NCBI RefSeq assembly: GCF_001280125.1
Contig: NZ_LGEG01000046.1
Coordinates: forward strand, 1 to 64,000
Source: Streptomyces sp. NRRL F-6492
Lineage (GTDB): Bacteria; Actinomycetota; Actinomycetes; Streptomycetales; Streptomycetaceae
DNA length: 64,000 nucleotides
Reading direction: 5' to 3'
The translations under genes and the position numbers were made by a program. Each line of letters opens with the position of its first letter. Position 1 is the first letter of the stretch. Shown piece after piece: positions 49,224 to 56,821 of the stretch. The notes beneath the pieces were generated by a model, which was given only the letters and a program-made list of their open reading frames with translations, did not search any database and was not told the DNA's origin.

Positions 49224-50584
49224 CCCGCACCGATCCGAACGACGTCCCGCGCCCGGACGCGCGGCTGCACTTCGGGGTGTTCTTCCAGGGGGTCAACCAC
49301 TGGACGATCTGGTCGGACCCGTCCAGCGGCTCCCAGATCGACCCGGCCACCTTCCTGCGGGTGACCAGGACCGCCGAACGCGGCCTCTTCGACGCCTTCT
49401 TCCTCGGCGACGGCCTGCGGCTGCGCGAGTCGGGGGGAGGCGTCCACGAGCTGGACGTGGCGGGCCGGCCCGACTCGATCACCCAGCTGTCGGCGCTCGC
49501 CGCCGCGACCGAGCGGATCGGCCTCGTCTCCACCTCCAACACCACCTACAACGAGCCGGGCGACCTCGCCCGGCGGCTCGCCGGCCTCGACCTGCTCTCC
49601 GGCGGCCGGGCCGGCTGGAACGTGGTGACCACGCACAACGCCTGGACCGGCGAGAACTTCCGGCGCGGCGGGTTCCTCGACCACGCCGACCGCTACCGGC
49701 GCGCCGAGGAGTTCCTGTCCGTCGCGCGCGCCGTGTGGAACGGCTGGGCGCAGGACGCGGTGGCGGACTCCGCCGAGGCCCGCTCCTGGTCGGTGCCGGG
49801 GGCGGTGGGGCGCGTACGGACGGAGGGCGCCCAGTTCGACCTCGACCTGGCGCCGACGCTGCCGCGCAGCGCCCAGGGACATCCCGTGATCTTCCAGGCG
49901 GGCGACTCGGCGGACGGCCGGGACTTCGCGGCCCGCCACGTGGACGTCGTCTTCTCCGCGCACGGCACGGACTTCGACGACGCGCTCGCCTTCGCCGAGG
50001 ACATCCGGGGCCGGCTGCGGGCGGCGGGCCGGGCCGAGGACGCGCTGCGGATCCTGCCGGGCACGGAGATCGTGATCGGGGCGACCGAGAAGGAGGCGGA
50101 GGAGAAGGCCCGCTGGGTGCGCCTGGAACAGGTCACGCCCGCGGTGGCGCTCGGCATCGCGAGCCGGCTCTGGGGCTTCGACCTGTCCGGCCGCGACGCC
50201 GACGGGCCGCTGCCCGCCGAGGATCCGGTGGTCGCCAAGGACCAGGGGAAGTTCGGGACGCGCTGGGTGGACGACCCCCGGGCGGTGGTGGCCGAGTGGC
50301 GGGCGAAGGCCGACGCCAACGGCTGGTCGCTGCGCGAGACGGTCATCGAGCTGGGTCCGCAGCGCGGGCACGTGGGGACTCCCGCCGGGCTCGCCGAGAA
50401 GTTCGCGCGGTTCGTCCGGCACGGGGCCCTGGACGGTTTCAACGTGTCGCCGTACCTCGTGCCGGACGGCCTCGACGACATCGTGGAGCTGCTCGTGCCG
50501 GAGCTCCAGGAGCGGGGCGTGTACCGGACGGCGTACACGGGGACGACGCTCCGGGAGCACCTGGGACTCGCCCCGGTGGTGTGA
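49220..50584 (+). CDS. NtaA/SnaA/DszA-family FMN-dependent monooxygenase
   Basis: A 454-aa LLM-fold monooxygenase of the long NtaA/DszA class: LHFGVFFQGVNHWTIWSDP at the N-terminus, LVSTSNTTYNEPGDLARRLAGLDLLSGGRAGWNVVTT (near 100-136) and GHPVIFQAGDSADGRDFAARHVDVVFSA (near 220). Relatives use FMNH2 from a separate reductase to oxidise sulfones, nitrilotriacetate or streptogramins. Start overlaps the previous stop (ATGA), so the two oxygenases are made together. With the leader peptide, organosulfur breakdown is the best inference. Confidence 0.9.
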   Translation: MTRTDPNDVPRPDARLHFGVFFQGVNHWTIWSDPSSGSQIDPATFLRVTRTAERGLFDAFFLGDGLRLRESGGGVHELDVAGRPDSITQLSALAAATERIGLVSTSNTTYNEPGDLARRLAGLDLLSGGRAGWNVVTTHNAWTGENFRRGGFLDHADRYRRAEEFLSVARAVWNGWAQDAVADSAEARSWSVPGAVGRVRTEGAQFDLDLAPTLPRSAQGHPVIFQAGDSADGRDFAARHVDVVFSAHGTDFDDALAFAEDIRGRLRAAGRAEDALRILPGTEIVIGATEKEAEEKARWVRLEQVTPAVALGIASRLWGFDLSGRDADGPLPAEDPVVAKDQGKFGTRWVDDPRAVVAEWRAKADANGWSLRETVIELGPQRGHVGTPAGLAEKFARFVRHGALDGFNVSPYLVPDGLDDIVELLVPELQERGVYRTAYTGTTLREHLGLAPVV

Positions 50585-50595
50585 CCCCGGCGGTC

Positions 50596-51708
50596 TCAGG
50601 GGGCGTCGGGCGGGCGGACCACCAGGAGGGCGGCCACGTCGTCGTCGGGACCTCCGTCGCCGTAGGCGGCGAGGTCGCGGTGGAGCAGTTCCAGGAGGCC
50701 GTCGGAGGGCTCCCGGCCCCAGCCGCGCAGGCGTGCCTCCAGCGGGTAGAAGGCGCCCGCCCGGTCGCGGGTCTCGCTGACGCCGTCGGTGTAGAGGAGC
50801 AGCCGGTCCCCCGGGCCGAAGGGGACCTCCTCGATCCGGCGGTGGCTGTCGGCGAGGCCCGCGAGGTTGACGGGGAGCGAGGGGTCGGCGAAGCGCACCG
50901 GCTCGGCCCCGGTCCCGTGCTGGAGGAGCGGGGCCGGGTGGCCGCAGCTGAGGAGCCGTGCGACGTCCCGGTCGTCGGGGAGTTCCACGAGGACGACGGT
51001 GGCGAAGCGTTCGGCGGCGTCGGAGTCCGGGTCCCAGGCGCCGTAGCGGGCGAGGCCCTCGTCGAGCCGGTCCGCGAGGACGGCCAGGTCCTCGGCGTCG
51101 TGGACGGCCGCGCGGAACGCGCCGAGCAGGACGGAGGCGGTCTCGACGGCGCCGAGCCCCTTGCCCTGGACGTCGCCGAGCATGACGCGCACGGCTCCGG
51201 GGACCTTGACGGCCTCGTAGAAGTCGCCGCCGATCCGGGCCTTGGCGGCGGCCGCCACGTACAGCAGGTGGAGTTCGAACCGGCCGAGGCGCCGGGGCAG
51301 GGGGCGCAGCACGACCCGCTGGACGACCTCGGCGACGGCGGTGAGTTCGCGCAGATCGCGCTCGTAGCGGGTGCGGACCCTGCTGATCCAGGCCGCTGCG
51401 GCGGTCACGACGGCGATGACGGTCTCGCTGGCGAGGAGTTCGGGCAGGGGATCCCCGCCCCGGTTGAAGCTGAGCAGCACGCGGACCGCCATGGTGAGCA
51501 GCCCGATGCCGAGGGTCCCGCGCACGCTCCAGGTGACGGCGGCGAGCGCGGGCGCGGCGACGAGGAGGCGGTCGAAGCGCTCCTGGTCGGGGGTGAGCAC
51601 ATCGGCGAGGGCCGTCAGGAGCAGGACCAGGAAGGGCAGGGCGCGACCGATGTGGAGTTGGGTGCGCGTCGCCGTGCCTGGGCTGCTGCGGGGACCGGCT
51701 GCGGGCAT
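50596..51708 (-). CDS. Membrane PP2C/SpoIIE-type phosphatase
   Basis: A 370-aa protein with three or four N-terminal transmembrane helices (LPFLVLLLTALADVL; LLVAAPALAAVTWSV; VIAVVTAAAAWI) followed by a SpoIIE phosphatase domain: AKARIGGDFYEAVKV, VMLGDVQGKGLGAVETASVLLGAF, LLSCGHPAPLL, DRLLLYTDGVSETRD, DDDVAALLVVR, with the metal aspartates present. It should dephosphorylate a regulatory partner such as an anti-anti-sigma factor. Its ATG is one base after the MFS stop (TGAAATG), so it is the last gene of the tetR-MFS-phosphatase operon, an unusual partnership. Confidence 0.9.
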   Translation of the reverse strand: MPAAGPRSSPGTATRTQLHIGRALPFLVLLLTALADVLTPDQERFDRLLVAAPALAAVTWSVRGTLGIGLLTMAVRVLLSFNRGGDPLPELLASETVIAVVTAAAAWISRVRTRYERDLRELTAVAEVVQRVVLRPLPRRLGRFELHLLYVAAAAKARIGGDFYEAVKVPGAVRVMLGDVQGKGLGAVETASVLLGAFRAAVHDAEDLAVLADRLDEGLARYGAWDPDSDAAERFATVVLVELPDDRDVARLLSCGHPAPLLQHGTGAEPVRFADPSLPVNLAGLADSHRRIEEVPFGPGDRLLLYTDGVSETRDRAGAFYPLEARLRGWGREPSDGLLELLHRDLAAYGDGGPDDDVAALLVVRPPDAP

Positions 51709-51709
51709 T

Positions 51710-53245
51710 TCATGATCGTACGCAGGGCCGTCGGCCGGGCCGGGATGGCGCCGGCTCCGGGCGTGTCCCCCGGTGGGCGCCGCCGGGCAGGGCGAGGGCG
51801 GCGGGCAGCGCGAGGGCGGCGATCGCCGCCAGGGCCGGGAGCGCGAGGCCCCGGGCCGGTACGAATCCTCCGTCCGGCACGAGGGCGAGCAGGAGGGTCG
51901 CGATGGCGACGCCGAGCGCCGGGCCGACGTTCATCGCGGTCTGCTGGAGGCCCCCGGCGACTCCGGCGTGGGCCTCGGGGGCACGGTGCACGACGACGGA
52001 GGTGGCGGTGACCATGAGCGTGACGAAACCGGCGCCGAGGAGGGCGGAGCAGCCGCCGACGGGGAGGGCGCCGGCCGTGGCGTCCAGGCGGGAGAGCAGC
52101 AGGACGCCGAGCGCGAGCAGGGCGGCGCCGGCCGTCGCCGTGCGACGGGGGCCGAAACGGCGCTGGAGCAGCGGGCAGAACGGCGCGCCGAGCACCATGA
52201 GGAGGGCGAGCGGCAGGACGCGCAGCGCGCAGGCGAGGGGATCGAGCCGCTGGACGTCCTGGAGGAAGTACGTCGCCACGAACAGCGAGCCGAAGAGGGC
52301 CGCCGAGGCGGCGAGGAGCGCGGCGGTCCCGGCGACGACGGGCACGCTCCGGAGCAGTTCGGGGGGCAGCAGGGGGCGGGCGACGCGGCGTTCGTGCCGG
52401 GCGAGGGCGGTCGCGGCGACGACGGCCCCGGCGCACGCGAGCGCGCCGGGCCGGACGCCGCCGGGGCGGGCGGTCTCGACGAGCCCGTGGACCAGCAGGC
52501 CCAGGGCCACGGCGAGCAGCAGGGCGCCGACCGGATCGAGCGCGGTGAGACCGGGGGGCACGGGCGGGCCCGCGGGGGCGGTTCGGGGTGGGGGTCCGGC
52601 TCGGCCGGAGACGATCAGGCCGGGTGCGGTGGCCCCGTCGGGGACGGTCCCGTCGGGCGTGGTCCGGTCGGGGGCTCCCGCTTCCCCGGGGTGCGGCTCC
52701 CGGGTGCCGAGGGCCAGGAGGCCGATGGCGAGGGTCGGCGGAACGCCCAGGAGGAAGACGGAGCGCCAGCCGTACGCGGAGACCAACGCGCCGCCCACGA
52801 GCGGTCCGGCGGCGGCCGCGAGGCCGATGACTGCGGTGCGGACGGCGATCGGGGTCGCGAGCCGGCCGGGCGGGAAGGCCGTGCGCAGCATGCCGAGGGT
52901 GGCGGGCTGGAGGAGCGCCCCGCACACCCCCTGGAGCACGCGCAGCGCGATCACGGACCCGATGCCGGGGGCCAGGGCGACACCGGCGGAGGCGGCGGCG
53001 AAACCGAGGGCGCCGACGGCGAAGACCCGGCGGTGGCCGTAGCGGTCGCCGAGGCGGCCCGCGAAGACCAGGAGGCTCGCGACGGCCACGAGGTAGCCGG
53101 TGCTGGTCCACTGGACCTGGCCGACGTCGGCGTGCAGGTCGCGCTGGAGGGCGGGTTGGGCGACGGTCAGGACCGTGCCGTCGAGGGCGACGACGGCCGC
53201 TCCGACGACGCTGCAGGCGAGGACGGGGGTGCGGCGCCGGTTCAC
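51710..53245 (-). CDS. MFS drug exporter, EmrB/QacA (DHA2) type
   Basis: A 511-aa transporter with about 14 transmembrane helices. DHA2 signs are LDGTVLTVAQPALQRDL (motif D1 region), GYLVAVASLLVFAGRLGDRYGHRRVF (motif A) and LRVLQGVCGALLQPATLGML (motif C-like). The central loop is long and Gly/Pro-rich (THPDG-type repeats near 200-240). It starts at a GTG overlapping the TetR stop (GTGA) and is followed after 1 bp by the phosphatase. It is probably induced with tetR by a toxic substrate. Confidence 0.92.
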   Translation of the reverse strand: MNRRRTPVLACSVVGAAVVALDGTVLTVAQPALQRDLHADVGQVQWTSTGYLVAVASLLVFAGRLGDRYGHRRVFAVGALGFAAASAGVALAPGIGSVIALRVLQGVCGALLQPATLGMLRTAFPPGRLATPIAVRTAVIGLAAAAGPLVGGALVSAYGWRSVFLLGVPPTLAIGLLALGTREPHPGEAGAPDRTTPDGTVPDGATAPGLIVSGRAGPPPRTAPAGPPVPPGLTALDPVGALLLAVALGLLVHGLVETARPGGVRPGALACAGAVVAATALARHERRVARPLLPPELLRSVPVVAGTAALLAASAALFGSLFVATYFLQDVQRLDPLACALRVLPLALLMVLGAPFCPLLQRRFGPRRTATAGAALLALGVLLLSRLDATAGALPVGGCSALLGAGFVTLMVTATSVVVHRAPEAHAGVAGGLQQTAMNVGPALGVAIATLLLALVPDGGFVPARGLALPALAAIAALALPAALALPGGAHRGTRPEPAPSRPGRRPCVRS

Positions 53246-53880
53246 GGGGCCGGCTCCCCGGGCCCGAGGTGGGCGTCGAGGGCGGCCGCGAGCAGCGGGG
53301 CGGGATCGGCGCCGCCGGTCGCGAGCCGGAGGCTGCCCCAGTGCCGGAGCTGGGCGATGCCGTGCAGATTGGCCCAGAGGGCGCCCGCGGCGACGACCGG
53401 GTCCGTGTCGGTGCGGACGCGGGCGACCAGGTCGGTGAGCCGGGCGAAGAGCGGCAGGCTCGTCTCGCGCAGTCCGAGCCGCCCGCTCTCCAGCAGGTCG
53501 TGCCGGAACATCAGCTCGTACATGCCGCGTCGCGACCCGGCGTAGTCGAGGTAGACGCGGGCGAGGAGCGCGATCCGCTCGCGGGGTCCGGCGTCCTCCC
53601 GGTCCTCGGCGGCGACGCGGGCGGCCAGTTCGGCGAAGCCCTGCCGGGCGATGGCCGACAGGAGGTCGAGGTGGGTGGGGAAGTGACGGCGGGGGGCACC
53701 GTGGGAGACGCCGGCGCGGCGGGCGATCTCGCGCAGCGAAAGGGCCTGGGCGCCCTCGGCGTTCACGAGCTCGACGCCGGCCCGGACGAGCCGTCCGCGC
53801 AGCCCGTCGTCCTCGCGATCGTCGCGCGGTCCGGCGTCCTTCCGACCGTGTTCCCCGTGACCTTCTTGGTCTCTCTGCAT
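53242..53880 (-). CDS. TetR family transcriptional repressor
   Basis: A 212-aa regulator. A charged N-terminal extension (~25 residues) precedes the helix-turn-helix (LVRAGVELVNAEGAQALSLREIARRAGVSHGAPRRHFPTHLDLL, about 32-75 overall). The C-terminal domain resembles TetR_C_33-like ligand domains (GMYELMFRHDLLE). The ATG at 53880 lies right beside a perfect operator, so tetR, the MFS gene and the phosphatase gene are all probably autorepressed. The operator also approaches the promoter of the divergent manganese riboswitch transcript. Confidence 0.9.
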   Translation of the reverse strand: MQRDQEGHGEHGRKDAGPRDDREDDGLRGRLVRAGVELVNAEGAQALSLREIARRAGVSHGAPRRHFPTHLDLLSAIARQGFAELAARVAAEDREDAGPRERIALLARVYLDYAGSRRGMYELMFRHDLLESGRLGLRETSLPLFARLTDLVARVRTDTDPVVAAGALWANLHGIAQLRHWGSLRLATGGADPAPLLAAALDAHLGPGEPAP

Positions 53881-53882
53881 GG

Positions 53883-53923
53883 ACACTGTCTACCAAGAGC
53901 GAGTAGACAGTGTCTACTCGCTC
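53883..53923. promoter_or_regulatory. Tripartite TetR operator
   Basis: The element has three half-sites. A perfect 27-bp palindrome (53897-53923; gagcgagtagaca-g-complement) is preceded by a third half-site acactgtctac (53883-53893), which itself pairs perfectly with gtagacagtgt (53903-53913). The middle half-site is thus shared by two overlapping palindromes. It abuts the tetR start codon and lies upstream of TACACT (53940-53945), the probable -10 of the divergent riboswitch transcript. Confidence 0.85.
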
Positions 53924-53947
53924 TCACGCCTTGGTCCGTTACACTGG

Positions 53948-54065
53948 AGGGCAGCGAAGGGGAGTAGCCCTGCGAACCGGTCGTCGACACACTGGAACCC
54001 CCGGGTTCCCGGTGGCCGGGTCCACGGACGACGTGGACGGGCGAGACCTTCGGCCAGGCATCAAC
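53948..54065 (+). promoter_or_regulatory. yybP-ykoY manganese riboswitch
   Basis: The leader of the TMEM165/GDT1 gene contains the two conserved halves of the yybP-ykoY aptamer: gaaggggagtagccctgcga (from 53955) and gggcgagaccttcggcc (from 54040), joined by GC stems. In the canonical RNA the ggggagtagc and gagacc loops dock and bind Mn2+, switching on the downstream exporter. About 115 nt remain between aptamer and start codon for the expression platform, including a gggcccgggggccc hairpin near the start. Confidence 0.85.
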
Positions 54066-54178
54066 CATGTCCGCGCATCCGTGGCCGCGGTCCGTCATGC
54101 CGGGCCGAGTGGTCCTCCCGTCACCCACCGAGGTGTCGTGCGGGGCCCGGGGGCCCGGACCGAGCAGAGAGCCCCGGT

Positions 54179-54763
54179 ATGCACCTCGACCCCTTGGCGA
54201 TCCTCACCGCCTTCGGGCTGATCTTCCTCGCCGAGCTTCCCGACAAGACGATGTTCGCGTCCCTCGCCATGGGCACGCGCATGCGGCCCCTGTACGTGTG
54301 GTTCGGCACCTCCACCGCCTTCCTGGCGCACGTCGCCATCGCGGTGGGCGCCGGCAGCCTGCTCGGGCTGCTTCCGGGCTGGATCGTCAAACTCGTCTCG
54401 GCGCTCTTGTTCGGCTTCGGCGCCTTCATGCTGCTGCGCGGCGGGGGCGACGACGAGGACGACGACACGGGCGGCCGGACGGTCACCGGCTTCTGGCCCG
54501 TCTTCTCGACCGCCTTCATGGCCGTGTTCATCAGCGAGTGGGGCGACCTGACCCAGATCACCACCGCCAACCTGGCCGCCACCAACGGCACCTGGTCGAC
54601 GGCGATCGGTTCGTTCGCCGCCCTGACGAGCGTCTCCGCCCTCGCCCTGGTCGCGGGCCGCTTCATCGCGAAGCGCGTCCCCCTCAAGACCGTTCAGCGC
54701 ATCGGCGGCGTGTGCATGGCGGGGCTCGCGATCTGGTCCCTGACCGAGGTCTTCACCGGCTGA
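54179..54763 (+). CDS. TMEM165/GDT1 family manganese exporter
   Basis: A 194-aa membrane protein with six helices in two repeats. Each repeat has the family motif ExGD(K/R)(T/S): ELPDKT at residues 19-24 and EWGDLT near 122. The acidic loop between repeats (GGGDDEDDDTGG) is typical. Relatives export Mn2+ or Ca2+. The ATG at 54179 is chosen for the family N-terminus (HLDPLAILTAFGLIFLAELPDKT). The manganese riboswitch upstream makes manganese homeostasis the likely role. Confidence 0.92.
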   Translation: MHLDPLAILTAFGLIFLAELPDKTMFASLAMGTRMRPLYVWFGTSTAFLAHVAIAVGAGSLLGLLPGWIVKLVSALLFGFGAFMLLRGGGDDEDDDTGGRTVTGFWPVFSTAFMAVFISEWGDLTQITTANLAATNGTWSTAIGSFAALTSVSALALVAGRFIAKRVPLKTVQRIGGVCMAGLAIWSLTEVFTG

Positions 54764-54787
54764 CGCGGCCCCGCCGCCGTCTCCCCC

Positions 54788-54816
54788 GCCCCGTCGCCCC
54801 CGGAGGGCGGCGGGGC
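54788..54816 (+). terminator. Terminator after the manganese exporter gene
   Basis: A 12-bp stem with one wobble (gccccgtcgccc / gggcggcggggc), loop ccgga, is followed by aattcgttt. It lies 25 bp after the stop codon. Confidence 0.75.
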
Positions 54817-54894
54817 AATTCGTTTGCTCCCGGACGATCACGGAGGAGAGGCTCGCCGGGCGGCGGAGCCCCGTCGCCGACCCCGGGGAGCAGA

Positions 54895-56172
54895 GTGCCG
54901 TCCTTCACCTACCGGATCACCAAGTACGACCCCGCCGACCGCGACGAGCACGGCTCGTACGTCGGCGACGAGGACACCGTCAGCGACCACGGCCCGGTGG
55001 AGACCGCCTATCTGAAGGCCGTGGCCGCCTTCGCCGAGGCGACGGGGATCGACCGCCTGGACGTTCGCGAACCGCAGGTGACCGGCCCCGTCTCCTTCGG
55101 CCGGGAGCCGGCGGTCGAAGGAGACGGCCTGGCCGGACTGTTCCCGCCCGACCTCGAAGGCTTCCACGACGGAGCCACGGTCCCGCTGTCCGTGGCACTG
55201 GAGCTGGTCCGGGCCATGCTGCGGGACAACGGCGCCTGGTGCCGGCTGGAGGTCGAGGACGTGTTCACCGTGCACGTCGGACAGGACCAGTACCTCTACG
55301 TCGGCAGCGACCGGCCCTGCGAGGAGGCCCTCACGCGCACGCGTGCGCTCGGCCTCTTCCCCGAGCGCCTGCCGGTGTCGCCCTACGCGGCGGAGTTCGA
55401 CGAGGAGCCGGGAGAGCAGCGCCCCGCCGACGAGGACTTCTGGGACCTCGTGCGCCGGCGCGTCACCGAAGGCCGGGCGGCCCTCCTGGAGGAGCGCCAC
55501 GTCTCCAACGCCTCACGGTGGCACCGGCTCACGGGGCGCGACCTCGACGGGGTGCGCGCCCGGCTCGCTCCCCGTGCCTGTGTGGCGGTGTGGCCGGACC
55601 TGTCGACCGACGTCGACGCGGTCCTCGCCGCGCTGCCGGAGGAAGGCCTGGTGGAGTTCGTCCGGGAGGACGGGGAGGACGGGAGGGACGGGGGCGGAAG
55701 GATCACCAGCGCGATCGCCGACGCGTCGGAGTACGGGGCCGCGGCCGCGTGGCTCGCGGGCGCCCGGGCCGCCGCCGCACTGCGCCCGTACGAGGACGGC
55801 GACCAGCCCCTCCTCACCGCCGTCCTGCCCGACGCCGACGGCGTCCTGCGGGCCCGATGGAGGACCGAACAGGCCCCCGGCGACCGGAACTGGGCCTTCA
55901 TGAAGCGGCTCCGGCGCGGCCAGGTCGTCACCGGCACCGTCACGCACATCGCCTCCTTCGGCGTCACGTTCGTGGACATCGGCGGCTTCACCGCGATGAT
56001 CAACCTTCCGGAACTCTCCCGTGACCACGTCGACCATCCGTCCGACGTCGTCACGGTCGGCCAGGAGGTCACGGCCGAGATCCTCGACGTCGACACGGGG
56101 CGCGAGCGCGTGTCGCTGTCCCTGAGGGCCCTGGAGGACCCGGCGAGGACCCGGCGGCGTCCGGGGCCTTGA
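54895..56172 (+). CDS. S1 RNA-binding domain protein
   Basis: A 425-aa protein. The last ~80 residues form an S1/OB domain (RRGQVVTGTVTHIASFGVTFVDIGGFTAMINLPELS, then VGQEVTAEILDVDTGRERVSLSLRAL), as in ribosomal protein S1. The first ~340 residues are acidic and not recognised; they start FTYRITKYDPADRDEHGSYVG, and contain DQYLYVGSDRPCEEALTRTRALGLFPERLP. The GTG at 54895 follows GGGGAG. It may act in translation or RNA handling. It ends 32 bp before the TetR gene, across a perfect operator. Confidence 0.8.
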   Translation: MPSFTYRITKYDPADRDEHGSYVGDEDTVSDHGPVETAYLKAVAAFAEATGIDRLDVREPQVTGPVSFGREPAVEGDGLAGLFPPDLEGFHDGATVPLSVALELVRAMLRDNGAWCRLEVEDVFTVHVGQDQYLYVGSDRPCEEALTRTRALGLFPERLPVSPYAAEFDEEPGEQRPADEDFWDLVRRRVTEGRAALLEERHVSNASRWHRLTGRDLDGVRARLAPRACVAVWPDLSTDVDAVLAALPEEGLVEFVREDGEDGRDGGGRITSAIADASEYGAAAAWLAGARAAAALRPYEDGDQPLLTAVLPDADGVLRARWRTEQAPGDRNWAFMKRLRRGQVVTGTVTHIASFGVTFVDIGGFTAMINLPELSRDHVDHPSDVVTVGQEVTAEILDVDTGRERVSLSLRALEDPARTRRRPGP

Positions 56173-56173
56173 T

Positions 56174-56202
56174 GAAGGAGTGAATCACTGCTTCACTCCT
56201 TC
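56174..56202. promoter_or_regulatory. TetR operator
   Basis: A perfect 11-bp inverted repeat gaaggagtgaa-N7-ttcactccttc spans the 31 bp between the S1 gene stop and the tetR ATG. Autorepression of the tetR-acyl-CoA dehydrogenase unit is the obvious reading. The left arm also contains GGAG. Confidence 0.8.
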
Positions 56203-56203
56203 C

Positions 56204-56821
56204 ATGCCCTACCGCCGCACCCCCGCCGTCCAGGCCCGGCTCGACGCACAGCGCGCCTCCGTCGTCGAGGCGGCCCTCGGACTGCTCGCCGAGCAGGGCT
56301 ACGCGGGATGCACCGTGGCGGCCGTCGCCGCCCGGGCCGGGATCGCCACGGGCAGTGTGTACCGCCACTTCGACGGCAAGTCCGAACTCGCCGTCGAGCT
56401 CTTCCGGACCGTGGTGGGGCGGGAGGTCGCGGCCGTCTCCGAGGCGGCCGGGCACCCCGGGCACCGTTCGGCCGCCGAGCGGGTGGTCGCCGTCGTCGAG
56501 ACCTTCGCCCAGCGCGCCCTGAAGTCGCCGCGCCTCGCCTACGCCCTGCTCGCCGAGCCCGTCGACCCGGCCGTGGACGCGGAACGGCTCGTCTTCCGGC
56601 GCGCGTTCCGGGACGTGTTCGCCGCCCGCGTCGAGGAGGGCGTCCGCTCGGGCGAACTACCGCCCCAGGAGCCCGTCCTGACGGCCTCGGCGCTGGTCGG
56701 GGCGGGCGCCGAGGCGCTCGTCGGCCCGCTGGCGGAGGGGTCCGTCGGGCCGGGCACCGTACCCGCACTCGTCACCTTCACCCTGCGAGCACTGGGAGTC
56801 CCCGATGCCGACCACGCATGA
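56204..56821 (+). CDS. TetR family transcriptional regulator
   Basis: A 205-aa regulator with the helix-turn-helix at residues 8-60 (QRASVVEAALGLLAEQGYAGCTVAAVAARAGIATGSVYRHFDGKSEL overall) and a TetR C-terminal domain with KSPRLAYALLAEPVDPAVDAERLVFR, common in regulators of fatty-acid genes. The ATG at 56204 is immediately downstream of a perfect operator. It overlaps the start of the acyl-CoA dehydrogenase gene by 17 bp, so both are co-expressed and autoregulated. Confidence 0.92.
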   Translation: MPYRRTPAVQARLDAQRASVVEAALGLLAEQGYAGCTVAAVAARAGIATGSVYRHFDGKSELAVELFRTVVGREVAAVSEAAGHPGHRSAAERVVAVVETFAQRALKSPRLAYALLAEPVDPAVDAERLVFRRAFRDVFAARVEEGVRSGELPPQEPVLTASALVGAGAEALVGPLAEGSVGPGTVPALVTFTLRALGVPDADHA

